From Sulfitobacter faviae (GTDB lineage: Bacteria; Pseudomonadota; Alphaproteobacteria; Rhodobacterales; Rhodobacteraceae), in assembly GCF_029870955.1 (NCBI RefSeq), contig NZ_PGFQ01000001.1:1-64000 (forward strand): DNA of 64,000 nucleotides. The letters are read 5' to 3'. The position numbers were made by a program, and so were the translations under genes. Shown in pieces: positions 40,034 through 49,249 of the stretch. Under the pieces are notes generated by a model that was not told where the DNA came from, made no database searches, and worked only from the letters and a program-made list of their open reading frames with translations. Numbering within the stretch: the first letter of the stretch is position 1; every line of letters starts with the position of its first letter.

Positions 40034-40567
40034 TCAGCCCGGCGGGCCGCGCCGGGTCATCAGATGCACCGCACCGCCCGCCATCTTGACGTCGCGCAGC
40101 CCCTGATAGCCAAGCGCCCTCGCGATCCGCAAAGCGGCCTCATTCCCCGCAGAGATCATGCAGACCGTGCGGCCCGTGATCACCCGATCAAACCACTCAT
40201 GTGCCGCCCGGGCGGCCTCGGCCCCAAGCCGCTGGTCTTGGGCCTGAGGGGCCAAGACCAGCCGCGCCTCGGGGTAAGTGTCGAAATCCTCACCGAAATT
40301 GCGGGAGCCAAAGACGAAACCCGTCTGGCCCAGCATCTCGCGCTGGCGATGAAGCTGCACCGCCCACTGTCCAAAGCCGGTGATCTGCCAATGGCCCGCG
40401 TTGCGCAGAAAAGCGTCCCATGACTGCCCCTTGGGCCGGGGCTGATCGAGGATCCGGTCCGCCACATCGGGCATCGCCCAAATCTCAGCATAGCGCTGAA
40501 AATCCTCGGCACGCATGGCGCGCAGGGTCAGTCTGGCGGTGTTGATGGTCGGGATCGTGCGGGACAT
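40034..40567 (-). CDS. GNAT family N-acetyltransferase
   Basis: 177 residues, RimJ/RimL type. I chose the start MSRTIPTINTARLTLRAMRA at 40567. The acetyl-CoA-binding part reads LGAEAARAAHEWFDRVITGR and ISAGNEAALRIARALGYQGL. The substrate is unknown. It lies between acpP and fabF but is separated from acpP by a terminator. Confidence 0.88.
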   Translation of the reverse strand: MSRTIPTINTARLTLRAMRAEDFQRYAEIWAMPDVADRILDQPRPKGQSWDAFLRNAGHWQITGFGQWAVQLHRQREMLGQTGFVFGSRNFGEDFDTYPEARLVLAPQAQDQRLGAEAARAAHEWFDRVITGRTVCMISAGNEAALRIARALGYQGLRDVKMAGGAVHLMTRRGPPG

Positions 40568-40652
40568 GGGGTGAATTGCCTTCACGCTTGAAACTTCTTG
40601 GCGCAGACATGCGACCTCAGCTCCAAAGGGACAAGCCCGCCCCGTTCAGACA

Positions 40653-40690
40653 AATAAAAACGGCGTCATTCCGCTAGGAACAACGCCGTT
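40653..40690 (-). terminator. terminator after acpP
   Basis: On the minus strand AACGGCGTTGTTCC and GGAATGACGCCGTT form a long stem with one or two mismatches, followed by TTTTATTT. It lies 37 bp after the acpP stop and would raise acpP transcript level relative to the GNAT and fabF genes. Confidence 0.85.
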
Positions 40691-40726
40691 CTCAAAACTC
40701 AAATTCGCCGGTTGCCCGGCAAAGCC

Positions 40727-40960
40727 TTAAGAGGCTTCTTTGATGAACTTGACCGCATCGCCAACGGTCTGGATGTTCTCAGCCGCGTCATCGGGGATCT
40801 CGATGCCGAACTCTTCTTCGAACGCCATCACCAGTTCCACGGTGTCGAGGCTGTCTGCGCCGAGATCGTCGATGAACGACGCATTCTCAGTCACTTTGTC
40901 CTCTTCCACGCTCAGGTGTTCTACAACGATCTTTTTCACGCGGTCTGCGACGTCGCTCAT
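40727..40960 (-). CDS. acpP: acyl carrier protein
   Basis: 77-residue acidic carrier protein. The 4'-phosphopantetheine is attached to the Ser in [20 protein letters not shown]. Start [20 protein letters not shown] at 40960 with GAGGAC nearby. The gene lies between fabG and fabF, as in many bacteria, and its 5' leader carries an unusual inverted repeat (40991-41059). Confidence 0.98.
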   Translation of the reverse strand: MSDVADRVKKIVVEHLSVEEDKVTENASFIDDLGADSLDTVELVMAFEEEFGIEIPDDAAENIQTVGDAVKFIKEAS

Positions 40961-40990
40961 AATAAGTCCTCATGTCTTCGGGCCATTCAA

Positions 40991-41059
40991 GGCCCCTTTT
41001 GGTTTCCGCCCGCCGGTAATCGGCGTTTGGAGGATGCCCCAAAAGGGGCGGCTATTTCC
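40991..41059 (-). promoter_or_regulatory. structured acpP leader with competing stems
   Basis: GCCCCTTTTGG at 40992-41002 is the exact reverse complement of 41049-41059. The second copy also forms its own hairpin (GCCCC-AAAA-GGGGC, 41046-41059), so the two pairings exclude each other. A CGCCG-GTAAT-CGGCG hairpin sits between them. No T-run follows. Confidence 0.5.
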
Positions 41060-41162
41060 TTGTTCGCACAAGGCGCAGGGGGTGATCAAGCACCCTCCGT
41101 TTCGATTCTGCGCCCCCTTTAGCACATGCGCCGGGCTTGGCAAACGCTATTGAGGCGCAGGG

Positions 41163-41900
41163 TCACAACATGGCCATACCGCCGTTCACATGCAAGGTGG
41201 TCCCTGTCACATAAGCGGCCTCGGCGCTGGAAAGATAGACCACGGCGGCGGCAATCTCATCCGGGTCGCCCATGCGGCCTGCGGGGATTTGCCCCATGAT
41301 TCCAGACTTTTGCTCATCCGTCAGCTTGTCGGTCATCGCAGTAGTGATGAAGCCCGGCGCCACGGCGTTCACAGTGATCCCGCGGCTTGCCACCTCATAG
41401 GCAAGCGACTTGGACATGCCCACGACACCCGCCTTGGAGGCCGCGTAATTGGCCTGGCCGGGGTTGCCCGTGGCGCCCACCACGCTGGAGATATTGATGA
41501 TCCGGCCCCAACGCGCCTTCATCATGCCGCGCATCACCCCTTTGCAGAGCTTGAAGGTCGCGGTGAGGTTCACGTTCAGCACCGAATTCCACTCGTCATC
41601 CGACATGCGCATGAAAAGATTGTCGCGGGTGATGCCCGCATTGTTCACCAAAATATCGACCGAGCCCATGGCCTCCGCCGCCTGTTTCGGCAGCGCGTCC
41701 ACGGCCTCCATATCGCTGAGGTTGCACGGCAGCACATGGGCGCGTTCGCCCAACTCGGCCTTCAGCGCCTCAAGCGGTTCGGTCCGCGTGCCCGACAGGC
41801 CAACGGTAGCCCCTTGGGCGTGCAGCTTGCGCGCAATATCCGCGCCGATGCCGCCCGAAGCGCCGGTGATCAGGGCATTCTTTCCTGTAAGATCGAACAT
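41163..41900 (-). CDS. fabG: 3-oxoacyl-ACP reductase
   Basis: NADPH-dependent short-chain dehydrogenase of 245 residues that reduces 3-oxoacyl-ACP. The cofactor motif is ITGASGGIGADIARKLHAQG, and the catalytic Ser, Tyr and Lys lie in ISSVVGATGNPGQANYAASK. The C-terminal end is YVTGTTLHVNGGMAML. Intact frame, 69 bp after the fabD stop. Confidence 0.97.
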   Translation of the reverse strand: MFDLTGKNALITGASGGIGADIARKLHAQGATVGLSGTRTEPLEALKAELGERAHVLPCNLSDMEAVDALPKQAAEAMGSVDILVNNAGITRDNLFMRMSDDEWNSVLNVNLTATFKLCKGVMRGMMKARWGRIINISSVVGATGNPGQANYAASKAGVVGMSKSLAYEVASRGITVNAVAPGFITTAMTDKLTDEQKSGIMGQIPAGRMGDPDEIAAAVVYLSSAEAAYVTGTTLHVNGGMAML

Positions 41901-41969
41901 GTCTCTTCCTTTATTCTCTCAAAGGGCGCGAGGCCCCGACGCGGCGGAAATCCCGCCTATTTTCATGCC

Positions 41970-42901
41970 TCAGGCGTCAGACGCGGCCTCAACCTCATCC
42001 GGCGTGCCGATGCTGCGGGTGGCGACACTTTTGTCGATGCGCCGGATCATGCCCGAAAGCGCCTTGCCCGCGCCGATCTCCCACGCCTCTGTCACGCCCT
42101 GCGCGGCCATCCACTCGACCGAGGAACGCCAGCGCACGCGGCCTGTGACCTGTTCAACCAGCAACTCCCGAATGCGGGCGGCGTCCGACACCGCCTCGGC
42201 GGTGACATTGGCGACCAGCGGCACGGCGGGATCGTTGAAGGTCACCTCGCCCAATGCTTTCGCCATCTCTTCCGCAGCCGGCCCCATCAAGGGGCAATGG
42301 AAGGGGCGGAGACGGGCAGCAACAACGCGCGCTTGGCCCCGGCCTCTTTCGCCATGGCAACGGCCCGCTCTACCGCGGCCTTTTCGCCGGAGAGCACGTT
42401 CTGGCTCGGGTCATTCTCATTGGCGACCTGACAGACGGCCCCTTCGGCGGCGGCTTCGGCCAGTTTCTCGGTCTCTTCGATGCCGAGGCCGAGAATCGCC
42501 GCCATGGCGCCCTCACCCACCGGCACGGCGGCCTGCATGGCCTTGCCGCGGATGCGCAGCAGCCGCGCGGTGTCCGCGAGCGACAGCGCGCCCGCAGCGC
42601 AGAGTGCCGAGTATTCGCCAAGGCTGTGCCCGGCCACAAAGGCCGCCTTCTCGACACTAACACCCTCGGCCTTCAGCGCGGCCATGGCGGCCAATGAGGT
42701 CGCCATCAGCGCGGGTTGGGCGTTCTCGGTCAGGGTCAGCGTGTCGATGTCGCCGTCCCAGATCAGCTCCGACAGTTTCTCGCCCAAGGCCGCATCGACC
42801 TCGTCGAAAACGGCGCGGGACTCGGGGTAGGCTTCGGCCAGATCGCGGCCCATGCCGATGGTCTGGGCGCCCTGCCCGGGGAAAACGAATGCGATGCTCA
42901 T
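41970..42901 (-). CDS. fabD: malonyl-CoA:ACP transacylase (one frameshift)
   Basis: Transfers malonyl from CoA to ACP. Start MSIAFVFPGQGAQTIGMGRD at 42901; the active-site Ser is in AFVAGHSLGEYSALCAAGAL, and RGKAMQAAVPVGEGAMAAIL follows. The frame breaks near 42300 (LPVSAPFHCPLMGPAAEEMA after repair), then VEWMAAQGVTEAWEIGAGK. 932 bp, 3n+2. This essential enzyme being split is a key sign that the breaks are sequence errors. Confidence 0.95.
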
Positions 42902-43027
42902 GGTTGCAGCCTCTTATTAGCGATTTCACCCGATGTATCGCGTCCCATGCCGCAAGGGCAAGCCCGTCCCGGCCCGCGCGCCCGCGCCGGGGGTTGCCGT
43001 GGCCGGGAAACCGTGTATACGGGCGCT

Positions 43028-43077
43028 TCCTTGCACAGCATATGAACCGCGCAGACTCTCGTGGTGGGGAGCAAGGA
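43028..43077 (+). promoter_or_regulatory. stem-loop in the rpsF leader
   Basis: TCCTTGC at 43028-43034 pairs with GCAAGGA at 43071-43077, enclosing 36 bases, 47 bp before the rpsF start. It may be a leader bound by ribosomal proteins S6 and S18, as known in other bacteria. The specific motif could not be confirmed. Confidence 0.35.
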
Positions 43078-43124
43078 TGAACGCCCCGCCTATGAAATGC
43101 GCCTTGATACAAATAGGAGTGCAC

Positions 43125-43478
43125 ATGCCGCTTTATGAGCATGTTATGATTGCGCGTCAGGACCTGTCCAACACGCAAGCAGAGGGCCTCATCGAACACT
43201 TCGGCACCGTTCTCGCGGACAACGACGGCAAGCTCGTCGACAGCGAGTACTGGGGCGTCAAGACGATGGCCTACAAGATCAACAAAAACCGCAAGGGCCA
43301 CTATGCCTTCCTGCGTTCGGACGCACCCGCGACAGCCGTGCAGGAAATGGAACGCCTGATGCGCCTGCATGATGACGTGATGCGCGTCCTGACCATCAAG
43401 GTCGACGAGCACAAAGAACTGCCCTCCGTGCAGATGCAGAAACGCGACGAACGCGACAACCGTCGCGAGCGCCGTTGA
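43125..43478 (+). CDS. rpsF: 30S ribosomal protein S6
   Basis: 117 residues starting MPLYEHVMIARQDLSNTQAE at 43125 with AGGAG upstream. WGVKTMAYKINKNRKGHYAF and the basic C-tail RDERDNRRERR are typical. It partners S18 in the 30S platform. First gene of rpsF-rpsR-rplI. Confidence 0.98.
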   Translation: MPLYEHVMIARQDLSNTQAEGLIEHFGTVLADNDGKLVDSEYWGVKTMAYKINKNRKGHYAFLRSDAPATAVQEMERLMRLHDDVMRVLTIKVDEHKELPSVQMQKRDERDNRRERR

Positions 43479-43507
43479 TCGCCAGCTTGAAGAAGAGGAC
43501 ATAAACC

Positions 43508-43735
43508 ATGGCTGCAAAACCATTTTTCCGCCGTCGCAAAGTCTGCCCCTTCTCGGGCGACAACGCACCTGCGATCGACTACAAGGACACACGTCTGCTG
43601 CAACGCTACATCTCTGAGCGTGGCAAGATCGTTCCTTCCCGCATCACCGCCGTATCGGCCAAGAAACAACGCGAGCTGGCCCGGGCCATCAAACGCGCAC
43701 GTTTCCTCGCCCTGCTGCCCTACGCCGTCAAGTAA
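43508..43735 (+). CDS. rpsR: 30S ribosomal protein S18
   Basis: 75 residues: [17 protein letters not shown], then [20 protein letters not shown] and [20 protein letters not shown], the family core. It binds S6 in the ribosome. It lies 29 bp after rpsF. Confidence 0.98.
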   Translation: MAAKPFFRRRKVCPFSGDNAPAIDYKDTRLLQRYISERGKIVPSRITAVSAKKQRELARAIKRARFLALLPYAVK

Positions 43736-43746
43736 GGAGAGAGCAC

Positions 43747-44373
43747 ATGCAAGTTATCCTTCTGGAACGTGTGGCCAAACTGGGCCAGATGGGCGAAGTC
43801 GTGGACGTAAAGCCCGGCTATGCCCGCAACTACCTGCTGCCGCAGGGCAAGGCGCTGTCGGCCTCCAAGGCCAACGTCGAGGCCTTTGAGGGCCAGAAAG
43901 CCCAGCTCGAAGCACAGAACCTCGAGACCAAGAAAGAAGCCGAGAAACTCGCCGAGAAGCTGAACGGTCAGCAGTTCGTCGTGATTCGCTCCGCTTCCGA
44001 CGCCGGCGCGCTCTACGGCTCCGTCACCACCCGTGACGCCGCCGAAGCCGCGACTGCCGAAGGTTTCTCGATCGACCGCAAGCAGGTCGTTCTGGGCAAC
44101 CCGATCAAGGAACTGGGCGTGCATGATGTGCGCATCATCCTGCACCCCGAAGTCGACGCCACAATCGAGCTGAACGTTGCACGTTCGCCCGAAGAGGCCG
44201 AGCTTCAGGCATCGGGCAAATCGATTCAGGAACTGGCCGCCGAAGAGGAAGCCGCCGCTGAATTCGAGATCTCCGAACTCTTCGACGACATCGGCTCTGC
44301 CGCTGACGAAGACGGCGACTCGGACGTGGTGCGCACCCCCGAGGGCGACGCACAGGACGACAGCAACAGCTGA
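43747..44373 (+). CDS. rplI: 50S ribosomal protein L9
   Basis: 208 residues. The N-terminal domain reads [37 protein letters not shown], followed by a long helix and C-terminal domain. An extra acidic C-tail of about 45 residues ([20 protein letters not shown]) makes it longer than the usual 150. Last gene of the operon; a strong terminator follows. Confidence 0.97.
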   Translation: MQVILLERVAKLGQMGEVVDVKPGYARNYLLPQGKALSASKANVEAFEGQKAQLEAQNLETKKEAEKLAEKLNGQQFVVIRSASDAGALYGSVTTRDAAEAATAEGFSIDRKQVVLGNPIKELGVHDVRIILHPEVDATIELNVARSPEEAELQASGKSIQELAAEEEAAAEFEISELFDDIGSAADEDGDSDVVRTPEGDAQDDSNS

Positions 44374-44399
44374 TCCGGCCTGTCCGATCTGACATGAAA

Positions 44400-44432
44400 C
44401 GCCGCGCGGTCCCCCGCGCGGCGATTTCTTTT
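44400..44432 (+). terminator. terminator after rplI
   Basis: CGCCGCGCGG pairs perfectly with CCGCGCGGCG around a 4-base loop, followed by ATTTCTTTT. It starts 27 bp after the rplI stop. Confidence 0.9.
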
Positions 44433-44534
44433 GCGCAGCCCCTCCAACCGCCCCGCGCGCGCCTCTGACGCAAACGCCTGTAAAAACAGCGCGATTTATG
44501 CTATGATACCTCTATTCAGCATGGAGGATGACAC

Positions 44535-44825
44535 ATGCGTTACATCACCATCACCACTTGGGAACTCGCCGACGGGGCGGATTACGACGTGGCCCTGCGC
44601 ACCATCGAAGAAAAGCGCCTGCCCGCCCTAAAGGGCTTTGGCGCCAGCCGCATCACCGTGGTCCGCACCTCTGAGCGCACGAGTGCCGCAATCACCGAAT
44701 GGCCCGACAGGGCCACGCGCGACGCCGCCGAACTCAAGATCGACGAGGTCCGACGTTCGGTAAAGCGCGAAGATCAGAGCCGCATGACCGGCGAAATGAA
44801 AGGCGAAATCGTCGCCGACGTTTAA
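44535..44825 (+). CDS. small protein of unknown function
   Basis: 96 residues: MRYITITTWELADGADYDVA, TIEEKRLPALKGFGASRITV and a Lys/Arg/Glu-rich C-terminal end. Spacing and pattern suggest a small ferredoxin-like (dimeric alpha-beta barrel) fold, but no family could be assigned. GGAGG precedes the ATG by 8 bases. It stands alone between rplI and the transglycosylase. Confidence 0.7.
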   Translation: MRYITITTWELADGADYDVALRTIEEKRLPALKGFGASRITVVRTSERTSAAITEWPDRATRDAAELKIDEVRRSVKREDQSRMTGEMKGEIVADV

Positions 44826-44952
44826 GCATGGCGAAAAGCCGCGCCTGAGGGTCCAAGGCTTGGGCAAGGGGCCGCGTATCCTGCGCCTACGCTCTTGCCC
44901 GATGGCCCCCTTGGGGCGATCCTCGGGGCGAGATAACAAGCCCCGGTGCATC

Positions 44953-45438
44953 ATGCCTCAGACCACACGCCGCATGTTCCTTTCCCTCATCGCCGCCAGC
45001 ACGCTCACCGCCTGCAACGCCGCGCCCGAAGTCTCCCCCACGCCGCCGGAGCGCCCCGCCCTGCCGCTGCACCCGAATGAGACGCCAGAGTTGCGACGCA
45101 AGATCAACCACTGGGCCGACTTCTATGACCTGCCGCGCCCCTTGGTGCACCGTCTGGCCATCCGCGAAAGCACCCACAATCCCCGCGCCCGCAACGGCCC
45201 CTATTACGGTCTGCTGCAAATCCTGCCCGCCACCGCGCGGTCGATGGGGTTCCGGGGCAAACCTTCCGATCTTTTAGACGCCGATACCAATCTGAAATAC
45301 GCGCTAAAATACCTGCGCGGCGCGTGGCTCCTGTCGGACGGTGACCATGGCACCGCCATCAAATGGTACGCCCGCGGCTACTATTACGAGGCCAAGCGCC
45401 GCGGCATGCTTGTGGAAACCGGCCTACGGGACGGGTGA
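44953..45438 (+). CDS. lytic transglycosylase, SLT-type lipoprotein
   Basis: 161 residues. An N-terminal signal with RRMFLSLIAASTLTACNA ends in a lipobox, so it is probably an outer-membrane lipoprotein. The SLT domain has the catalytic Glu in VHRLAIRESTHNPRARNG, then YYGLLQILPATARSMGF and LKYALKYLRGAW. It cuts glycan strands of peptidoglycan. The role of this copy is not clear from context. Confidence 0.88.
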   Translation: MPQTTRRMFLSLIAASTLTACNAAPEVSPTPPERPALPLHPNETPELRRKINHWADFYDLPRPLVHRLAIRESTHNPRARNGPYYGLLQILPATARSMGFRGKPSDLLDADTNLKYALKYLRGAWLLSDGDHGTAIKWYARGYYYEAKRRGMLVETGLRDG

Positions 45439-45510
45439 TTAATTTTCGGGCTTGCGCGGCCTCTCGCTTCGCCTCAGGTAGGTGTTAATCACGTCAAGAA
45501 GGAACGCCGC

Positions 45511-47469
45511 ATGACCCTCCGCCTCAACCGCCGTCACTTCCTCGCCGGCACTGCCGGATTGCTGGCCCTCCACCCCTTCTCTCTCCGCGCCGCGGCCAAT
45601 CAGGCGCATCTGCGGCTGATGGAAACGACCGACCTGCATGTGCATGTCTTTCCTTACGACTATTACGCCGACAAAGAGGTCGACACCGTAGGCCTTGCCC
45701 GCACCGCCAGCATCGTCAAATCGATCCGCGCCGAGGCGACCAATACGCTGATGCTCGACAACGGCGACTTTTTGCAGGGCAATCCGATGGGCGATTACAT
45801 CGCCTATGAGCGCGGCATGAAAGAGGGCGACATGCATCCGGTGATCCAAGCGATGAACGCGCTTGGCTATGACGCCTCGACCCTGGGCAATCACGAGTTC
45901 AACTACGGGCTTGATTTCCTGATGAAATCCCTCGCCGGGGCCGACTTCCCGGTGGTCAGTGCCAATGTCGTCAAAAAGGTCGGCGCCAAACCGAGCGACG
46001 ATGACACGCTGGTCAAACCCTATGTCCTGCTCGACCGGATGTTGACCGATGGTGCCGGTGAGATGCATCCGATCAAGATCGGCATCATCGGCTTCGTCCC
46101 GCCCCAGATCATGAGCTGGGACCGCCGCCACCTCGAAGGCAAGGTGCAGGCCCGCGACATCCTCGAGTCCGCCCGCGCATGGGTGCCCCAGATGAAAGAG
46201 GCAGGGGCCGACATCATCATCGCGCTGTCCCACTCGGGCATCGGTGCGGCCAAGGAAGAGGATATGATGGAGAACGCCTCTGTCCCCCTCGCCGCCGTAG
46301 AGGGGATCGACGCCATCATGACCGGGCACAGCCACCTCGTCTTCCCCTCGGGCAGCTATGCGGACTATCCGGGCGTGGACGTTAGCGAAGGCACGATCCA
46401 CGGCAAACCCGCCACCATGGGCGGCTTCTGGGGCAGCCACCTCGGCCTGATCGACCTGATGCTTGAGCGTGACGGCAGCGGCTGGCGCATCGCCAGCCAC
46501 AGCGCCGAGGCGCGCGCGATTTCACAGCGCAACGAAGACCGCTCAGTGATGCCGCTGGTGGAAAGCGATGCCGAGGTGCTTGCCTCCGTCCAACAGGAAC
46601 ATGATGAGACGCTGGCCTATGTTCGCCGCGCCGTGGGCAAGACCGACGCCAATCTGCACAGCTATTTCGCGCTGGTAGCGGATGACCCTTCGGTGCAGGT
46701 CGTCTCCAACGCGCAGCGCTGGTATATCGAACAGATGCTTAAGGGGACCGAACATGAGGGGCTGCCGATCCTCTCTGCTGCCGCCCCCTTCAAGGCCGGT
46801 GGCCGTGGCGGGCCGGAGTATTACACCGATGTGCCGAAAGGCGATGTGGCGATCAAGAATGTCGCCGACCTTTACCTCTACCCCAACACAGCCCGCGCGG
46901 TGCGCGTGACCGGGGCGCAGGTGAAAGACTGGCTCGAACGTTCCGCCGGCATGTTCAACCAGATCACCCCCGGCAAGGCCAACCAGCGGCTGCTGAACCC
47001 CGAGTTCCCCAGCTACAATTTCGATGTGATCGACGGGGTGAGCTATCAGATCGACCTCAGCCAGCCTTCCAAATTTGGCCCCAAGGGCACTGAGGCAAAC
47101 CCTGGGGCGAGCCGGATCGTGAACCTTGAGTTCGAAGGGCACCCCCTTGATCCCAAAGCCGAATTCATCATCGCCACCAACAACTACCGTGCCAGCGGCG
47201 GTGGGGCCTTCCCCGGCGCGATGGGCGATACCATCGTGTTTGAAGGGCCCGACACCAACCGCGACGTGATTGTGCGCTATATCGTCGAGAAAGGCACCAT
47301 CAGCCCCCGTGCCGATGGCAACTGGCGCTTCGCGCCGTTGGAGGAAACGAGCGTAATGTTCGAAACCGGGCCAAAGGCGGCGGACTACGTCGATGAGGTG
47401 ACAGGGGTAGAAATGGAACAGGTAGGCGACACGGAAGACGGCTTCGCGCAGTTCCGGATTACTTTGTGA
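45511..47469 (+). CDS. cpdB: CpdB-like 2',3'-cyclic-nucleotide phosphodiesterase/3'-nucleotidase
   Basis: 652-residue periplasmic metallophosphoesterase. A Tat-type signal (RLNRRHFLAGTAGLLAL) leads the protein. Metal motifs are LMETTDLHVHVFPYDYY, LMLDNGDFLQGNP, STLGNHEFNYGLDFL and MTGHSHLVFP. The C-terminal 5'-nucleotidase domain begins near residue 370 and has FIIATNNYRASGGGAFPG. It scavenges phosphate and nucleosides from nucleotides outside the cytoplasm. Intact frame. Confidence 0.93.
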   Translation: MTLRLNRRHFLAGTAGLLALHPFSLRAAANQAHLRLMETTDLHVHVFPYDYYADKEVDTVGLARTASIVKSIRAEATNTLMLDNGDFLQGNPMGDYIAYERGMKEGDMHPVIQAMNALGYDASTLGNHEFNYGLDFLMKSLAGADFPVVSANVVKKVGAKPSDDDTLVKPYVLLDRMLTDGAGEMHPIKIGIIGFVPPQIMSWDRRHLEGKVQARDILESARAWVPQMKEAGADIIIALSHSGIGAAKEEDMMENASVPLAAVEGIDAIMTGHSHLVFPSGSYADYPGVDVSEGTIHGKPATMGGFWGSHLGLIDLMLERDGSGWRIASHSAEARAISQRNEDRSVMPLVESDAEVLASVQQEHDETLAYVRRAVGKTDANLHSYFALVADDPSVQVVSNAQRWYIEQMLKGTEHEGLPILSAAAPFKAGGRGGPEYYTDVPKGDVAIKNVADLYLYPNTARAVRVTGAQVKDWLERSAGMFNQITPGKANQRLLNPEFPSYNFDVIDGVSYQIDLSQPSKFGPKGTEANPGASRIVNLEFEGHPLDPKAEFIIATNNYRASGGGAFPGAMGDTIVFEGPDTNRDVIVRYIVEKGTISPRADGNWRFAPLEETSVMFETGPKAADYVDEVTGVEMEQVGDTEDGFAQFRITL

Positions 47470-47711
47470 CCTCCCCGCTGCGTATTAGCATCTGACATTG
47501 CCACATAGAGCAGCGCCTTCCCTTGGGGGCGTTGCAACGATGGTGGCCTGCGGTCGCCCCCATCGCACACAACTGCTGCGAATTTTCGAGACCTTGCAAA
47601 TCGCCCCCCCGGGGTGCCCCCGGGCGGGACATCGACAGTAGGTTCGGTAATCCTTCACGCCCATCCAGAGTGACAGGCAAAGGCCACGCTTCTCACCCAG
47701 CCCAAACGAAA
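47470..47711. other. 242-bp gene-free stretch with strong hairpins
   Basis: Lies between cpdB and the tig terminator. No conserved protein is seen. The sequence holds GC-rich stems such as CGATGG/CCATCG around 47538-47569 and a run of C and G near 47606-47633. It may hold a structured RNA on either strand. I saw no SRP, tmRNA or clear 6S signature. Confidence 0.35.
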
Positions 47712-47739
47712 CAGGGGCGACGGTTTCCCGTCGCCCCTG
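47712..47739 (-). terminator. terminator after tig
   Basis: CAGGGGCGACGG and CCGTCGCCCCTG form a perfect 12-bp stem with a GAAA loop on the minus strand, followed by GTTTCGTTT. It lies 24 bp after the tig stop. Confidence 0.85.
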
Positions 47740-47763
47740 CTCCAAAATCTGATCCGGTAAGAC

Positions 47764-49095
47764 TTATTCGTCTTCCAGCTCTTCAACAGCTTTCTGAAGC
47801 TCTTCTTTCGAGATCTCTTTCTCGGTCACCTTGGCCTGTTCGACCACGTGATCGACAACCTTGTCCTCGAAGATCGGCGCGCGCATCTGCTGCTGCATCT
47901 GCTGGTTCTGCTGCACGAATTCAAAGAACTGACGCTCCTGACCCGGGTACTGACGCGCTTGGTTCATGATCGCTTGGGTCATCTCGGCGTCGGTCACCTG
48001 AACGTCGGCTTTCTGGCCCAGCTCGGCCAGCAGCAGGCCCAGACGGACACGGCGTTCAGCCAATGTCTTGTGCTCGTCTGTCGGCTCGATCTCGGGGTGA
48101 TCGTGGCCTTCCACATCGGGGTTTTCCTCGTGCCACAGCTGATGCGCGATCTGCTTGGCTTCGGCGTCAACCAGCGACGGCGGCAGGTCAAAGCTGACCT
48201 CTTTGTCGAGCGCGTCCAACAGGTTACGCTTCATCACGGCGCGCGATGCACCGGCATATTCCGCTTCCAGACGCTCAGCGATCTGACCTTTCAACGCGTC
48301 GAGATCCTCGGCGCCGAATTTCTTGGCCATCTCGTCGTTAACCTCGGCGGCGACGGGCTCTTTCACTTCTTTCACGGTGCAAGCGAAGGTGGCTTCCTTA
48401 CCGGCCAGATGCGCGGCCTGATACTCTTCGGGGAAATTCACGACGACGGATTTCTCTTCGCCCGCTTTCACGCCGACCAGCTGCTCTTCGAAGCCGGGGA
48501 TGAAGGAGTTGGAGCCCAGCACCAGCGGGTAATCTTCCGCCGCGCCGCCTTCGAATTCTTCGCCGTCGACGGAGCCTTTGAAGTCGATCACAACCTGATC
48601 GCCATCTTCGGCCTTGGCACCCTCTTCGCGGGCTTTGAAGTCCTGCGCGGTTTCGGCAAGGCTTGCCAGCGCTTCTTCGACAGCCGCATCGTCAGCTTTG
48701 ACCACCATCTTTTCCAGTTCGATCTTGCTCAGATCAACTTCGGGAATCTCAGGCAGTTTTTCGTAGGACATGGAGACTTCGACGTCGTCGCCTTCTTTCC
48801 AGTCCTCATTGGTCATCTTGACCTCGGGCTGCATGGCGGGGCGGTCGCCGGTCTTTTCGAAGTGCTCGTTCATGGCGCCGTCGATGCTTTCCTGCATCGC
48901 TTCGCCCATGATCCGCTGGCCGAACTGCTTTTTCAGCAGCGCCATCGGCACCTTGCCCTTGCGGAAGCCCTTCATCTCGACTTCGGGCTGCGCTTCGGCC
49001 AGCTTCTCGTTGACCTTGGCTTCAAGCTCATCGGCGGTGACGGTGATGTTGTAACCGCGTTTCAGACCTTCGTTCAGCGTCTCGTTGACCTGCAT
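47764..49095 (-). CDS. tig: trigger factor
   Basis: Ribosome-bound chaperone of 443 residues. The ribosome-binding signature is [20 protein letters not shown], at residues 40-60. The FKBP-type isomerase domain follows at about 160-240 ([36 protein letters not shown]). The C-terminal arms end in an acidic tail. Intact frame; the terminator at 47712 follows. Confidence 0.97.
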   Translation of the reverse strand: MQVNETLNEGLKRGYNITVTADELEAKVNEKLAEAQPEVEMKGFRKGKVPMALLKKQFGQRIMGEAMQESIDGAMNEHFEKTGDRPAMQPEVKMTNEDWKEGDDVEVSMSYEKLPEIPEVDLSKIELEKMVVKADDAAVEEALASLAETAQDFKAREEGAKAEDGDQVVIDFKGSVDGEEFEGGAAEDYPLVLGSNSFIPGFEEQLVGVKAGEEKSVVVNFPEEYQAAHLAGKEATFACTVKEVKEPVAAEVNDEMAKKFGAEDLDALKGQIAERLEAEYAGASRAVMKRNLLDALDKEVSFDLPPSLVDAEAKQIAHQLWHEENPDVEGHDHPEIEPTDEHKTLAERRVRLGLLLAELGQKADVQVTDAEMTQAIMNQARQYPGQERQFFEFVQQNQQMQQQMRAPIFEDKVVDHVVEQAKVTEKEISKEELQKAVEELEDE

Positions 49096-49249
49096 GTGTG
49101 CTCCATAGGGTAAGGCCGCGCGGCGGGGGCGCGGGCGAAAATTTGTGTCCTTCTATGGGTGTTGAACCGCCTGCGCAAGGGGGTCCGCGGCCCATCGCGC
49201 CACATCCGCAGAATTCGCCCCCACCCCCGCCGGACAACCCTGTGCCGGG

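Noticed and set aside
47470..47711. tRNA, tmRNA, SRP or 6S RNA gene
   Set aside because: A GGTTCGGTAATCC stretch looks like a T-arm, but there is no matching acceptor stem or anticodon arm; no tag-peptide codons or SRP loop sequence are seen.
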